The notes: generated by a model from the sequence alone, not told the origin. A stretch of DNA of 64,000 nucleotides from Flavobacteriaceae bacterium (GCA_029238215.1 JAQWGN010000010.1:62001-126000), one strand, 5' to 3'; numbered from the stretch's first letter, positions 19,133-28,729 are shown. Translations and numbers: made by a program.

Positions 19133-19604
19133 TGTCCTTGGCGCTTTGATGTACTTTTTCTCCTAAGGATGCTTTATAGGCAATCATTGCCTCGCGAAGA
19201 GCAGGGTTTTTTACTCCTAAAATTTGACATGCCAACAAACCAGCATTTTTAGCACCATTTAGTGCAACTGTTGCAACAGGAACACCTCCTGGCATTTGCA
19301 AAATGGATAATACAGAATCCCAGCCATCAATAGAATTTGAGGATTTAACGGGAACACCAATTACTGGTAATGGGCTAATTGCAGCAATCATTCCGGGGAG
19401 GTGTGCTGCGCCTCCAGCACCTGCTATGATAACATCTATCCCTTTTTCATGAGCTGTACTGCCGAATTCCATCATTTTTTCTGGAGTTCGATGTGCAGAT
19501 ACTATGTCAACGACTGTGTCTATTTCAAATAAGGCTAGAGCATCAATGGCTTCTTGCATTACGGGAAGATCACTTTTACTTCCCATTATTACGGCTACTT
19601 TCAT
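19119..19604 (-). CDS. purE: N5-carboxyaminoimidazole ribonucleotide mutase
   Basis: Class I PurE, which converts N5-CAIR to CAIR in purine biosynthesis. The 161-aa protein carries the family signatures [10 protein letters not shown] at residues 7-16, SAHRTPE near 40-46 and [11 protein letters not shown] near 66-76. It follows purK by 1 bp on the same strand, the usual pairing because PurK makes its substrate. Its last 14 bp overlap the end of the convergent UbiA-like gene. Confidence 0.97.
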   Translation of the reverse strand: MKVAVIMGSKSDLPVMQEAIDALALFEIDTVVDIVSAHRTPEKMMEFGSTAHEKGIDVIIAGAGGAAHLPGMIAAISPLPVIGVPVKSSNSIDGWDSVLSILQMPGGVPVATVALNGAKNAGLLACQILGVKNPALREAMIAYKASLGEKVHQSAKDIKKG

Positions 19605-19605
19605 A

Positions 19606-20763
19606 TCACGTTGCTTTAAGTTGAAGTTTGGATTTTAATACTTTAATTTTTTTAACAATACTGTCCAGCGTACTTCCTGTTAGCGTAATGTGCCCCATTT
19701 TCCGCTGAGGTTTTGTGGTTTTTTTACCATAAACGTGTAAGGCTGCTTGTGGCGTGTTAAGAATTGTTTCGACACCATCATAATAAAAGTCTCCTGTTAG
19801 GTTTTCAGGCCCCACCACGTTTGCCATAATTGCAGGACGATAAAAGTCTGTTTTACCTAGAGGCGCATCCAATATGGCACGAAGATGCTGTTCAAATTGG
19901 GAGGTAATACACCCTTCAATAGTAAGGTGACCGCTATTGTGCGGGCGTGGTGCTACTTCGTTAATCCAAAGCTTGTGTTCTGAATCAACAAAAAACTCGA
20001 CTGCTAACAACCCTACATGTTCCCATGCATTGACTAAATTTCTTGCAATATCTTGTGCTTGAGTTGTTATTTCTAGGTCTAATTCGGTTGGGTAGAATAC
20101 ATATTCAACTTGGTTGGCAGTAGGGTGGAACGCCATACCCACAGTAGGGTAGAGCGCAACTTCACCCGATGCATTTCGCGCAACAATTACAGAAACCTCA
20201 TGAGCAATTGAAACCAACTCTTCAACAATACAGTCTCCCTCTGGGAGGCTGTCAAGCGCTTCTAAACAATCAATTTTTTTAACACCAAATCCGTCATAGC
20301 CAAAGCGTGCGGCTTTCCATATACACGGAAATTCAAAAACACCATTTTGACCTGCTGTTATTAATGCTGTTTTGTTTTCAAATGAGTGAAAGGGAGCTGT
20401 TGGTAGTTTTTGTTTTGAATAAAAGGCTTTTTGAGTGCTTTTGTTTTGAATAATCTCCAGTGTTTTTGGTCTTGGATATACCATTACCCCCCGTCGTTCT
20501 AACTCGTAAAGCGCTTCAATATTTACATGCTCGATTTCAATGGTTAACACATCCACTTCCAAGCCAAACGCTAAAACGGTATCATAGTCCATTAAATCCC
20601 CTAGTACAAAATGGTTGCAACTATGTTTAGAAGATGCTGTTGCATTGGGATCAAGCACGTTGGTTTTAATGTCAAAACGGCGTGTGACGTCAAGAAGCAT
20701 TTTTCCTAATTGGCCACCTCCTAAAATTCCTAGCGTGGTGTTTGAAGATATATACTGTTGCAT
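19606..20763 (-). CDS. purK: 5-(carboxyamino)imidazole ribonucleotide synthase
   Basis: PurK is an ATP-grasp enzyme that carboxylates AIR with bicarbonate to N5-CAIR, the substrate of PurE. The start is ATG 20763 (385 aa); a GTG three codons upstream lies inside the promoter-like element. Features include the N-terminal [12 protein letters not shown] motif near residues 11-22, the ATP-grasp segments [11 protein letters not shown] and [14 protein letters not shown], and the metal-binding [12 protein letters not shown] near 265-276. It is divergent from adk and forms an operon with purE. Confidence 0.97.
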   Translation of the reverse strand: MQQYISSNTTLGILGGGQLGKMLLDVTRRFDIKTNVLDPNATASSKHSCNHFVLGDLMDYDTVLAFGLEVDVLTIEIEHVNIEALYELERRGVMVYPRPKTLEIIQNKSTQKAFYSKQKLPTAPFHSFENKTALITAGQNGVFEFPCIWKAARFGYDGFGVKKIDCLEALDSLPEGDCIVEELVSIAHEVSVIVARNASGEVALYPTVGMAFHPTANQVEYVFYPTELDLEITTQAQDIARNLVNAWEHVGLLAVEFFVDSEHKLWINEVAPRPHNSGHLTIEGCITSQFEQHLRAILDAPLGKTDFYRPAIMANVVGPENLTGDFYYDGVETILNTPQAALHVYGKKTTKPQRKMGHITLTGSTLDSIVKKIKVLKSKLQLKAT

Positions 20764-20771
20764 GATCCGCA

Positions 20772-20779
20772 CAAAGGTA
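20772..20779 (-). promoter_or_regulatory. Promoter -7 element for purK-purE
   Basis: The minus strand reads TACCTTTG, an exact -7 match, ending 8 nt before the purK ATG. The usual start-point distance would place transcription initiation within a few bases of the ATG. Confidence 0.55.
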
Positions 20780-20830
20780 AGGCATATTCCACAATCTGAT
20801 TATTAGATAGTCTTACTGCTCAAAATAGAA

Positions 20831-20838
20831 TATCTTTG
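20831..20838 (+). promoter_or_regulatory. Promoter -7 element for adk-obg
   Basis: TATCTTTG matches the -7 consensus exactly and lies 17 nt before the adk ATG. The -33 region does not contain an obvious TTG. Confidence 0.55.
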
Positions 20839-20855
20839 CTCGGTAAAAAGTATCT

Positions 20856-21428
20856 ATGAAGAATATAATTTTATTTGGGAAACCAGGAGCAGGAAAGGGG
20901 ACACAAGCCGATTTTTTAAAAGAAAGCTTTGGTCTTATTCATATTTCTACTGGAGATGTGTTTCGTTACAACATTAAAAATGAAACCGAATTGGGTTTAT
21001 TGGCTAAAGGATATATGGATAACGGCGATTTAGTTCCTGATGAGGTTACCATCCAAATGCTTGAAAGTGAAGTAATTAAGGCTCCTGATGCAAAGGGTTT
21101 TATTTTTGATGGATTTCCACGGACAACCTCACAAGCAAAGGCTCTGGACGCTTTTTTATTAAAAAACAATATGGCGATTGCAGCCACTCTTGCTCTTGAA
21201 GTTTCTGAGAATCTTTTGGTAGACCGTCTCTTGGCGCGTGGAAAAGACAGTGGGCGTGTAGACGATCAAGATGAAGAAAAAATCAGAAATCGTTTTGCAG
21301 CGTATAATGAGAACACCGCACCACTTATTGATTATTATAAAGCCCAAAATAAATTTCATTCGATTAATGGCGAAGGTTCTATTGCATCGATTACCGCGCA
21401 ACTGACTAACCTAGTCGAAAAACTATAA
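20856..21428 (+). CDS. adk: Adenylate kinase
   Basis: Adenylate kinase interconverts ATP and AMP with two ADP. The 190-aa protein has the P-loop GKPGAGKGT at residues 8-16, the AMP-binding STGD and GFPRT motifs, and [14 protein letters not shown] leading into a short LID. It is the short form without a zinc-binding LID insertion. Its stop shares one base with the obg start (TAATG), so the two are translated from one message. Confidence 0.97.
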   Translation: MKNIILFGKPGAGKGTQADFLKESFGLIHISTGDVFRYNIKNETELGLLAKGYMDNGDLVPDEVTIQMLESEVIKAPDAKGFIFDGFPRTTSQAKALDAFLLKNNMAIAATLALEVSENLLVDRLLARGKDSGRVDDQDEEKIRNRFAAYNENTAPLIDYYKAQNKFHSINGEGSIASITAQLTNLVEKL

Positions 21429-22426
21429 TGACAGAAGGAAATTTTATAGATTATGTAAAAGTTCATGTCACTTCTGGAAACGGGGGCAGAGGCTCTACGC
21501 ATTTTCATCGCGAAAAATACATTACCAAAGGTGGGCCAGATGGGGGAGATGGCGGTCGTGGAGGCCACATCATTTTAAGAGGCGATAAAAACCTATGGAC
21601 CCTTATTTCATTTAAATTTAAGCGTCACTTTAATGCCGAACACGGCTTTAGTGGTAGTAAGAGTAGGAGTACGGGTGCTGATGGTACCGATGTGATTATA
21701 CCTGTTCCATTAGGGACTGTAGTCCTTGATGCAGAAACAAAAGAACGTATTGCTGAAATTACCACAGAAGAAGATGTTATTATTACTCCTGGTGGTATGG
21801 GAGGTCGTGGCAATTGGCACTTTAAAACTTCTACCAATCAGGCTCCACGATATGCTCAGCCGGGTAGGGAAGGAACTTCTAGAGACATTATTCTCGAGCT
21901 TAAAGTTTTAGCCGATGTTGGACTTGTAGGGTTTCCTAATGCAGGAAAGTCAACCCTTTTATCAGCACTTACATCTGCAAAACCAAAAATTGCGGATTAT
22001 CCATTTACAACGCTAAAGCCTAATTTAGGAATTGTTGCCAATAGAGACTACACCTCATTTGTCATGGCAGATATTCCAGGAATTATTGAAGGTGCTGCTG
22101 AAGGAAAGGGATTGGGTCATTATTTTTTGCGTCATATAGAGCGTAATAGTGTGCTGTTATATGTTATCCCAGCAGATGCAGATGACATTAACAAACAATT
22201 CACTATTTTGAAGAGTGAATTAACTCGATATAATCCAGAGTTGTTAGACAAGCATTTTATGATTGGTATATCAAAATCAGATTTATTGGACGAGGAACTC
22301 TATGAGGCTATCGAAAATGAATGTAAGACTGCTTTCAGTGGAATTCCATTTGTGCTGTTTTCATCCGTTACTCAGCATGGACTTACAGAATTAAAAGACA
22401 ACCTATGGAAGTTGCTCAACGATTAG
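21428..22426 (+). CDS. obg: GTPase Obg/CgtA
   Basis: Obg is a conserved GTPase that binds the large ribosomal subunit and links assembly with the stress response. The 332-aa protein has the glycine-rich Obg fold at about 1-158 ([25 protein letters not shown]), then the G domain with G1 GFPNAGKST, switch [18 protein letters not shown] and a GISKSD nucleotide-specificity segment. The C-terminal OCT domain of some Obg proteins is absent. The coding end overlaps the next gene by 22 bp in a different frame. Confidence 0.96.
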   Translation: MTEGNFIDYVKVHVTSGNGGRGSTHFHREKYITKGGPDGGDGGRGGHIILRGDKNLWTLISFKFKRHFNAEHGFSGSKSRSTGADGTDVIIPVPLGTVVLDAETKERIAEITTEEDVIITPGGMGGRGNWHFKTSTNQAPRYAQPGREGTSRDIILELKVLADVGLVGFPNAGKSTLLSALTSAKPKIADYPFTTLKPNLGIVANRDYTSFVMADIPGIIEGAAEGKGLGHYFLRHIERNSVLLYVIPADADDINKQFTILKSELTRYNPELLDKHFMIGISKSDLLDEELYEAIENECKTAFSGIPFVLFSSVTQHGLTELKDNLWKLLND

Positions 22427-23262
22427 TTTTTCTGCTGGTATTTGTAGCATCGTCCTATGGGCAGCGCATACCACAAACTTTGTTCGAGCCTATTGTTGTT
22501 ACTCAGAGGCAGGAATCCCGAATTCAAACGTTAGAGTCAGTTGCATCAATGACACAAGAACAACGTGTGGAATTAGCGAAACTTTATGCTGCAACAGGTG
22601 CCTACTTGAAATCTTTTTCTTTGCTAGAAGAGCTTAGTAAAGAAACCCCAACAGCTTACGAGTGCCAATTTTTATTGGGTGGGATCTCAGGGATATTGGC
22701 TACCAATGAATCAAGAGTAAAATCCTTGCCTTATGTTCGTACTATGAAAGCCGCATTTGAAACTGCTGCATTCATTAATCCCGATGCATTGGATTTGCAG
22801 CGAATCATGTTGGAGTTGTACACTGAACTTCCTTGGGTTTTGGGCGGGAGTAATAAAAAAGCTGCAGAATCAGTAAAAAACATTAAATCACTATCTGTTG
22901 TTGAAGGGTTTCTTGCATCGGGGTATTTCAATCAGATGAACAATAAAAATAAAGAGGCATTGGTTTCTTATTTAAATGCCATTAGTGAGGTTCAAGATTG
23001 CTCAGAATTTGAAGGTACAACAAACAACGCCCATTATCGATTGGCTGTTTTGGCGTATTACCTTCAAAAAGATATTCCTAAGGCTCAATGCCTGTTTGAG
23101 CGGTATTTAGAAAACCACAGCACAGGGGATAGTTATCCAAAATCTTTTGCAGAATATTATTTAGCATTGTTATCAGACCCTGCGTTATTTGATGAGCATA
23201 TGCAAGAGATTTTGACAACCTATGATTCGCTAACTGCATGGATTCAAAACAACTTTAAGTAG
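22405..23262 (+). CDS. Exported TPR-like protein of unknown function
   Basis: A 285-aa protein that begins inside the end of obg. It has a signal peptide (hydrophobic [13 protein letters not shown], probable cleavage after residue 19). The rest is helical, with TPR-like spacing: [19 protein letters not shown] near 53-71, [19 protein letters not shown] near 124-142, and a [11 protein letters not shown] motif near 146-156. It probably resides in the periplasm or outer membrane as a protein-interaction module. No catalytic motif is seen. Neighbouring genes give no firm hint. I do not recognise a named family. Confidence 0.65.
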   Translation: MEVAQRLVFLLVFVASSYGQRIPQTLFEPIVVTQRQESRIQTLESVASMTQEQRVELAKLYAATGAYLKSFSLLEELSKETPTAYECQFLLGGISGILATNESRVKSLPYVRTMKAAFETAAFINPDALDLQRIMLELYTELPWVLGGSNKKAAESVKNIKSLSVVEGFLASGYFNQMNNKNKEALVSYLNAISEVQDCSEFEGTTNNAHYRLAVLAYYLQKDIPKAQCLFERYLENHSTGDSYPKSFAEYYLALLSDPALFDEHMQEILTTYDSLTAWIQNNFK

Positions 23263-23268
23263 TGTGTT

Positions 23269-24564
23269 ATGATACTCATTTACACCCCTTCAGTTAAGCC
23301 AAGAGTTACATATATTTTTAAACACTTTTTTGGTACTCGAATGGGCGAGGAGGTAGGTTTCACTTCTGAATTAAGCGTCTTTATTGCACATAGTGGTCCA
23401 AAGATGTCTTATGGTGAATCACCACTTGGAAATGAGTTTTTCATTGCAGCTCAAGGATTATTGACATCGCAAGGAGTAAATTCTTTGGAGGTTAACGTAT
23501 TTGACTGGGATGGGATTCCCGCGTTTTTTGCAACGCAGGCAAAGAGTGAACTTCCTTTTGATATATTTTCGGCATCGTTTTATTTACTTTCACGCTATGA
23601 GGAATATCTACCTTTTGTTTCCGATCACTTGGGTAGATTTAAATCAACACAATCCTTGGCCTATTTAAACGATTTCTTGCATCTCCCACTTGTTGATATG
23701 TGGTTTGAGCGCTTTGCTAAGATTTGGCAGGAATTCTTTGATCTTGAAACCCCAAAAAAGGAAGATAGTAATCGGTTGTCTTTGGTAGTGGATATCCCTG
23801 AGCTTTATTTTTTCAGCCATAAATCGTTTTTAAGAAATATTTTTGAAGGAATTCAAGATGTAATTCGTTTTAAACTCTCTCGTGTATTTGATAGAATGCT
23901 TGTTTTACTTGGGTTTCGTAGCGATCCTTTGGAGGGATTACTTCCTTGGATAGAAGCACAACAGTATAAGGAACTATCCATTCATTTTTTTATTTTATAT
24001 ACGAAATTAGGTGTTCATGATAGAAGCTTAAGTGTATTTAATCAAGCGCATCAGCGTGTTATTAAAAGTATTTCAGACTATGTGCCAACAGCCCCGCTTG
24101 CATCTTTCGAATCTTCTGTTAATCCATCAGTCCTTGGTAACGACATTGAACGCTTTAAAACGCTTATCCATCGACCTGTTAAGGCCATACGTCAGCATAA
24201 ATTAATACTTCGATTTCCTCATACATACCGTACTTTTTCTGAACTAGGCATACGAAGTGACTATTCAATGCAATATCCTGACAAACCGGGTTTTCGTGCT
24301 AGCACAGCGTTCCCGTTTCGGTATTATGATTTAGGGGATGAACAACAAACACCTTTAACGATTCATCCAGTTTGTTTGAGTGAGGACCACATCAGAAACC
24401 AGCGGTTTTCTAGAAAGATGCGACAACTATTTTTAAGTTTTCAAGAAAGTCTCAACGATTTAAACGCCCCTTTTATAGTTGCGATTTCAAACAAAAGTTT
24501 TAACTCCCGATCCAAAAATGCTACATACTTGTCTACGCTTAACAAGTTGTTGACTCATGAATAA
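23269..24564 (+). CDS. Polysaccharide-deacetylase-like (DUF7033-type) protein, apparently degenerate
   Basis: A 431-aa protein resembling the flavobacterial family that joins an N-terminal DUF7033-like domain (YLLSRYEEY, LGRFKSTQSLAYL, LPLVDMWFERF near residues 103-155) to a NodB-like polysaccharide deacetylase fold. The later family features are recognisable: AIRQHKLILRFPHTYRTF near 305-322 and GFRASTAFPFRYYDL near 343-357. The metal-binding motifs are not intact. Where relatives have an Asp-x-Asp-His segment, this protein has VVDIPELY, and the usual His-rich strand reads ASFESS. Deacetylase activity is therefore doubtful. It overlaps the YjjG gene by 8 bp. Assignment rests on remembered family patterns. 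Confidence 0.65.
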   Translation: MILIYTPSVKPRVTYIFKHFFGTRMGEEVGFTSELSVFIAHSGPKMSYGESPLGNEFFIAAQGLLTSQGVNSLEVNVFDWDGIPAFFATQAKSELPFDIFSASFYLLSRYEEYLPFVSDHLGRFKSTQSLAYLNDFLHLPLVDMWFERFAKIWQEFFDLETPKKEDSNRLSLVVDIPELYFFSHKSFLRNIFEGIQDVIRFKLSRVFDRMLVLLGFRSDPLEGLLPWIEAQQYKELSIHFFILYTKLGVHDRSLSVFNQAHQRVIKSISDYVPTAPLASFESSVNPSVLGNDIERFKTLIHRPVKAIRQHKLILRFPHTYRTFSELGIRSDYSMQYPDKPGFRASTAFPFRYYDLGDEQQTPLTIHPVCLSEDHIRNQRFSRKMRQLFLSFQESLNDLNAPFIVAISNKSFNSRSKNATYLSTLNKLLTHE

Positions 24565-25246
24565 GAACCCTATAAAAGCATTATTTTTTGATTTGGATCA
24601 TACCCTTTGGGATTTCGAAAAAAACTCTGCGCTAACGTTCAAGCAATTATTTACAACGTTTGACATTAATCTATCATTAGACGATTTCCTTGCTGTTTAT
24701 ATACCAAACAATAACGCCTACTGGAAGCTCTATAGAGAAGGTAAAATTGAGAAGGAAGCCATGCGTTATGAACGTCTTAAATCTGTTTTTAACACGTTGA
24801 ACTATAAGGCTACAGACGCTTTGATTGATAATTTGGCGGATGCCTATATTCAAGGACTTCCAAAGTATAATGCCTTATTTAATGGAGCTATTGACGTGCT
24901 TGCTGCGTTAAAACTTAGATATTCACTGCATATAATTACGAATGGATTTAAAGAAGTACAACATCTTAAAATGAGAAACTCTGGGTTACTTCCTTTTTTT
25001 GAAACGATCACGGATTCATCGAGTGTAGGAACAAAAAAACCAGATCCTACAATTTTTAACCATGCACTAAAAGTAGCTCAAGTACATCCGCATCAAGCAT
25101 TAATGATAGGAGATAGCCTTGAGGCTGATATAGAAGGTGCTTTGAATGTTGGGATGCAAGCGGTACATTTTACGCCTGTAGCAGAATGTAATCCTGCACA
25201 TTATCATGAAATTACGCAACTCCAACAGTTGTTACAAATACTTTAG
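24557..25246 (+). CDS. yjjG: YjjG-family noncanonical pyrimidine nucleotidase (HAD)
   Basis: A 229-aa haloacid-dehalogenase-type phosphatase. The nucleophile motif FFDLDHT gives Asp12 and Asp14; motif II is IITNGF near residue 120; motif III/IV includes KKPDPTIF and MIGDSLEADIEGA. YjjG enzymes remove phosphate from nucleotides and help clear noncanonical pyrimidines. The gene overlaps the preceding one by 8 bp, and its stop overlaps the convergent rlmB stop by 4 bp. Confidence 0.88.
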   Translation: MNKNPIKALFFDLDHTLWDFEKNSALTFKQLFTTFDINLSLDDFLAVYIPNNNAYWKLYREGKIEKEAMRYERLKSVFNTLNYKATDALIDNLADAYIQGLPKYNALFNGAIDVLAALKLRYSLHIITNGFKEVQHLKMRNSGLLPFFETITDSSSVGTKKPDPTIFNHALKVAQVHPHQALMIGDSLEADIEGALNVGMQAVHFTPVAECNPAHYHEITQLQQLLQIL

Positions 25247-25962
25247 TGATTCTGCCTGCGTGCTTCGTAAAGCACCAATGATGCAGCAACAGAAACGTTA
25301 TATGAGTCTAAGATTTCTTTAATAGGGATTTTGAACTGTTCATCACAAAGACCTAGCACGCTTTTGCTAATCCCTTTGTGCTCATTCCCCATAACGATTG
25401 CAATTGATCGTTTTAGATCTACCTGATCAATATCGTTTGAAGCTTTTTCAGTACACCCAAGTATCGGAATTTCGTGAGATTTAAAGTGGTAGATAGCATC
25501 TTTGATGTGACTTACACGAACAATAGGGATATGAAACGCTCCTCCAGCAGAGGTTTGTATGGCTATTTCATTTAGGGGAGCTGCTCCTGTTTGTCCAATG
25601 ATAATCCCGTTAGCCCCTAAACCGACGGCACTACGAATGATTGCACCAAAGTTTCTGACATCGGTAATACCATCCAATATTAGAAAAAGCTGTTGTGTAT
25701 TTTCTTCAATAATATCTTCTAAGCGTGCAAACTGAATTGCTCCTAAAAGGGCAACAAAACCTTGATGATTTTCCTTGGTATGTTTGTACAGCTTTTGAGC
25801 GGGAACAAACGAATAGGATACTCCAGATCGCATCACTTCTTCCTTGAGCTTTTGCGCACTTGGATTTTTAAGATCATTTTCGATCAGGACTTTTTGTACT
25901 CCTGATGGGTTTTGAATGGCTTCACGAACTGCGTTTATACCAAAGATAGCTGTTGTAGGCAT
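25243..25962 (-). CDS. rlmB: 23S rRNA 2'-O-ribose methyltransferase RlmB (SpoU family)
   Basis: A 239-aa SpoU/TrmH-type SAM-dependent methyltransferase, probably modifying G2251 in 23S rRNA. It has the N-terminal substrate-binding domain (FGINAVREAI) and a C-terminal trefoil-knot domain with motifs DGITDVRNFGAIIRSA, IVMGNEHKGIS and SLNVS-like SYNVSVAASLVLYE. It lies downstream of the second protease gene on the same strand with a 33-bp gap. RlmB fits best, but another TrmH-family rRNA methylase is possible. Confidence 0.88.
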   Translation of the reverse strand: MPTTAIFGINAVREAIQNPSGVQKVLIENDLKNPSAQKLKEEVMRSGVSYSFVPAQKLYKHTKENHQGFVALLGAIQFARLEDIIEENTQQLFLILDGITDVRNFGAIIRSAVGLGANGIIIGQTGAAPLNEIAIQTSAGGAFHIPIVRVSHIKDAIYHFKSHEIPILGCTEKASNDIDQVDLKRSIAIVMGNEHKGISKSVLGLCDEQFKIPIKEILDSYNVSVAASLVLYEARRQNH

Positions 25963-25995
25963 ATAGAATGTAAATGTAAATAAAAACCAACAAGG

Positions 25996-27885
25996 TTAGT
26001 TATTCATAAGCATGAACTTAGCAATATAGTTTTCAGCCCCCTTGATTTTCATAAAATATAAGCCGTTTTCTAAGTGACTTACGGCAATCCTGTTCTTTGC
26101 TTCACCAATCCATACTGTTTGTCCCATTATATTGATTATAGACACTTCAGTAGCTTTTTTAAGTCCATAGATGTTTATCAGACCATCGGTTACAGGGTTT
26201 GGATATATATAGACTTCTTGAGAATTCTGTTGTTTTAAGCTAAGCGGAAATGATAATTCATTACCAGAAATAATGAGCGAATAATCTTGATATTTTGGTC
26301 GTTCCAATGGCGATTGGCCTGGGTTTACTAAATCTCCTTTGTGGCTAACACTAATTGTATATATTCCCGGCTCGGGTAAGTCAATGTCGATTTTTTCATA
26401 GTTATCTACTACATTATCCCCTTTTTCATTTAGGACGTTATCTTCTGTTAAAACAAGTCTCCAAGGTAAAAATGTTTCATCTCCTTTGGTAATCTTAACA
26501 TCTAAATCATTTACCAATACTGGGTCTGGGTTATTTGCCACTAATTCCCTAAGGGGACCTGCAGGATCTGTCCAGGATAATGAAACAGATAAATTATCAC
26601 TACTTCCAACAGTAACATCCATTGTGAAGGTGCCAGCTTGAACCAATCTTTTTTCTGCTATTAACGCATCTCCTGTTGTTGTGTCTGAAATGAGCTGCGC
26701 AGCACTAGCCGCATCCAATAATCCCCAACCAAAATATGGATCAGGGCCCTCATTTGTGCTGTCGTCAGCAGCAGTGTGACACGCCAAAGCTTTTATTGTA
26801 GCTGCTTTGGGTATGTTTCCAGTGGTATTTGTGTAGTGTTCGTGCACCAAGACTAAAGAACCACAAACGTTAGGTGATGCCATTGAAGTACCAGAGTAGT
26901 TGTCATATTCGTTTTCCATCACACTAGAAAAAACATTTGTTCCATCACCAGCGATATCCGGTTTCACTCTTAAATCATCTGTAGGGCCTTGACTACTGCT
27001 ACTATTTATTGGAAAATCTGTTAGTTGTTGCGTCAATGGATTGAAAGCCGGATTTGCATTTGCAATCACTAAATTATTTTTAGCCGTTTTTGTATAGTTT
27101 AGCTTGTCAATATTTAAAAGCATGCCTCCTTCATAAGAAGTAATTCCGTCATTTCCAGCTGAAGAAACCATAAGAAGGTTTTTATTTTCAAAAGAAATTC
27201 GATCCCATTGTTGCGCGTAACCATTATAAGAGCCTATATCTTCAGCAAAAAGCACTTGTTCGTTATCATCATCATAAATATAAAATCCATACGAGTGATT
27301 TGAGAAATATATAGGGTTTGTAGCATCATTTGCTGCATATATTATTTCACTGTCAACATCGTCTGCGTCATACGATTTTACAGCAGCACCAAATGCCATT
27401 CCCAGAGCTGCACTATTTGAACCAATAGCCGCGATAGTTCCTGTAACATGCGTTGCATGATCTGAGATATCCATTAAGTCTTCCGTTTCTACTTTTGTTC
27501 CATTCTCTGTTTGGAATTCATCATGTGTTGTTTCGGCTACACCAATATCCCATACCCCTACAGTCGCGTTTTTACCACTTAGGTTAAGATTTAATTCACC
27601 ACCAGGCTGAATTTTTATAGTTTTTGTTCCCTTAGCAGCATTGAGGTTGTCCGTGGCTAAGTAAATAGGCAAATTTGCTTTTACATCAAAAAGCATGTAA
27701 TTTTTTTGTTTTTTTTTGAAGTCAAGCTTTGTTTGTGGATTCTTAGATAGGAACTGTTCAATCCTATTGCTTCTTTTACTTTTTTCGTATTTTATTTTTT
27801 CAAGTAATTGAAGATTTCCCTCAGATAAATTTTGTCCAGTTACAATCCCAGATAGAAGCACTATTAAATAAATAAGTTTTCTCAT
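25996..27885 (-). CDS. Secreted S8 subtilase with T9SS sorting domain (module 1)
   Basis: A 629-aa secreted serine protease. It has an N-terminal signal peptide (cleavage near TGQ at 16-18), a region of about 90 residues before the catalytic domain, and an intact subtilisin triad: Asp113 (GVWDIG), His143 (DHATHVTGT) and Ser334 (GTSMASP), with oxyanion Asn245 (SAGNDG). A beta-sandwich follows (VNDLDVKITKG, YTISVSHKG). The end is a type A T9SS sorting domain (YPNPVTDGLINIYG, ENGLYFMKIKG). It closes module 1 after SusC, SusD and a lipoprotein. A strong terminator sits 3 nt before its start codon. It is paralogous to the protease of module 2. Confidence 0.92.
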   Translation of the reverse strand: MRKLIYLIVLLSGIVTGQNLSEGNLQLLEKIKYEKSKRSNRIEQFLSKNPQTKLDFKKKQKNYMLFDVKANLPIYLATDNLNAAKGTKTIKIQPGGELNLNLSGKNATVGVWDIGVAETTHDEFQTENGTKVETEDLMDISDHATHVTGTIAAIGSNSAALGMAFGAAVKSYDADDVDSEIIYAANDATNPIYFSNHSYGFYIYDDDNEQVLFAEDIGSYNGYAQQWDRISFENKNLLMVSSAGNDGITSYEGGMLLNIDKLNYTKTAKNNLVIANANPAFNPLTQQLTDFPINSSSSQGPTDDLRVKPDIAGDGTNVFSSVMENEYDNYSGTSMASPNVCGSLVLVHEHYTNTTGNIPKAATIKALACHTAADDSTNEGPDPYFGWGLLDAASAAQLISDTTTGDALIAEKRLVQAGTFTMDVTVGSSDNLSVSLSWTDPAGPLRELVANNPDPVLVNDLDVKITKGDETFLPWRLVLTEDNVLNEKGDNVVDNYEKIDIDLPEPGIYTISVSHKGDLVNPGQSPLERPKYQDYSLIISGNELSFPLSLKQQNSQEVYIYPNPVTDGLINIYGLKKATEVSIINIMGQTVWIGEAKNRIAVSHLENGLYFMKIKGAENYIAKFMLMNN

Positions 27886-27888
27886 AGC

Positions 27889-27930
27889 AAAAAAATTAAG
27901 CCACTCAACAAATAAACATTGAGTGGCTTA
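27889..27930 (-). terminator. Intrinsic terminator directly before the module 1 protease
   Basis: A perfect 12-bp stem pairs 27897-27908 (TAAGCCACTCAA) with 27919-27930 (TTGAGTGGCTTA) across a 10-nt loop. On the minus strand it is followed by seven Us (27895-27889). It lies after the lipoprotein stop, and the U-tract ends 3 nt before the protease ATG. Confidence 0.88.
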
Positions 27931-27957
27931 TATATTAAATTAATTTAGGAGATATTG

Positions 27958-28719
27958 TTATTCAATATCAAAAAACCCAACTGCATTTGGTCCTGTAACA
28001 GAAGTGCTTTCCACAGCTTCTGTACCATTAACTGATACTGTAAAACCACCATCTGTTATTCCATCGCCATATAAATCATAGACAATAATAGCATATGAAC
28101 CTGTATCCAAGCAAAGTTTAGTTTCTACAGTGGTTTCTAGTAAGCCAACAAAAGTGTCACTTTGATAGACAAGTACCCCCATCGGGTCTGTAGTTATATC
28201 CAACACTTCGAAATAAGTTTCCTCAGGATATTCGTCAGTTGTAATATCTACCGAAACATCGTTAAGCGTACATTTTTTCACAAAAGAAATCTCTGTAGAC
28301 TTACGTTCTTCATTAAGAACAACACCTGCGTCTGTATCTAATTGGTCACTGCTAATGTCAAGAACTAGTTTTTTCTCATCTCCAAAGTCTAGTAGCGCAT
28401 GGCTAAAACTTAATGTTGAAAATCCACTTGTTTCTCCTGCAGCTATTGTTACAGATGGCGTCATGCTATACAAACTGCTGTCTGGTCCAGATGTTACCTC
28501 TAGATTAACTACAATTGGACTAGCTGATGGTTTTATTGTTGATACTACAACATCATATGTTGTGGTTTCTTCAACTTCAACCATTTTTGAATCTGTGTCA
28601 AATGAAACAGCAATTGGTGAATCTACCCCTAATAGTGCATCATCATCGCTACAAGAAGCAATTAGTATTGTAAACACTAATAAATAGGCTGGCTTGAATT
28701 TTAAATAGTTTAAAAACAT
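27958..28719 (-). CDS. Surface lipoprotein with Calx-beta-like and DxYGDGI domains
   Basis: A 253-aa lipoprotein, start set at 28719 (MFLNYLKF). The lipobox Cys23 (LIASC) is followed by SDDD, which resembles the acidic lipoprotein export signal described for Capnocytophaga, so it is probably surface-exposed. Residues about 30-130 look like a Calx-beta/immunoglobulin-like beta domain. Residues about 150-253 contain TTDEYPEETYFEVLD and GSYAIIVYDLYGDGI, a pattern I recall from extracellular Bacteroidota peptidases. It lies between susD and the protease of module 1 and may act like SusE/SusF, binding substrate. Module 2 has no counterpart. Confidence 0.65.
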   Translation of the reverse strand: MFLNYLKFKPAYLLVFTILIASCSDDDALLGVDSPIAVSFDTDSKMVEVEETTTYDVVVSTIKPSASPIVVNLEVTSGPDSSLYSMTPSVTIAAGETSGFSTLSFSHALLDFGDEKKLVLDISSDQLDTDAGVVLNEERKSTEISFVKKCTLNDVSVDITTDEYPEETYFEVLDITTDPMGVLVYQSDTFVGLLETTVETKLCLDTGSYAIIVYDLYGDGITDGGFTVSVNGTEAVESTSVTGPNAVGFFDIE

Positions 28720-28729
28720 AATGTATAAT

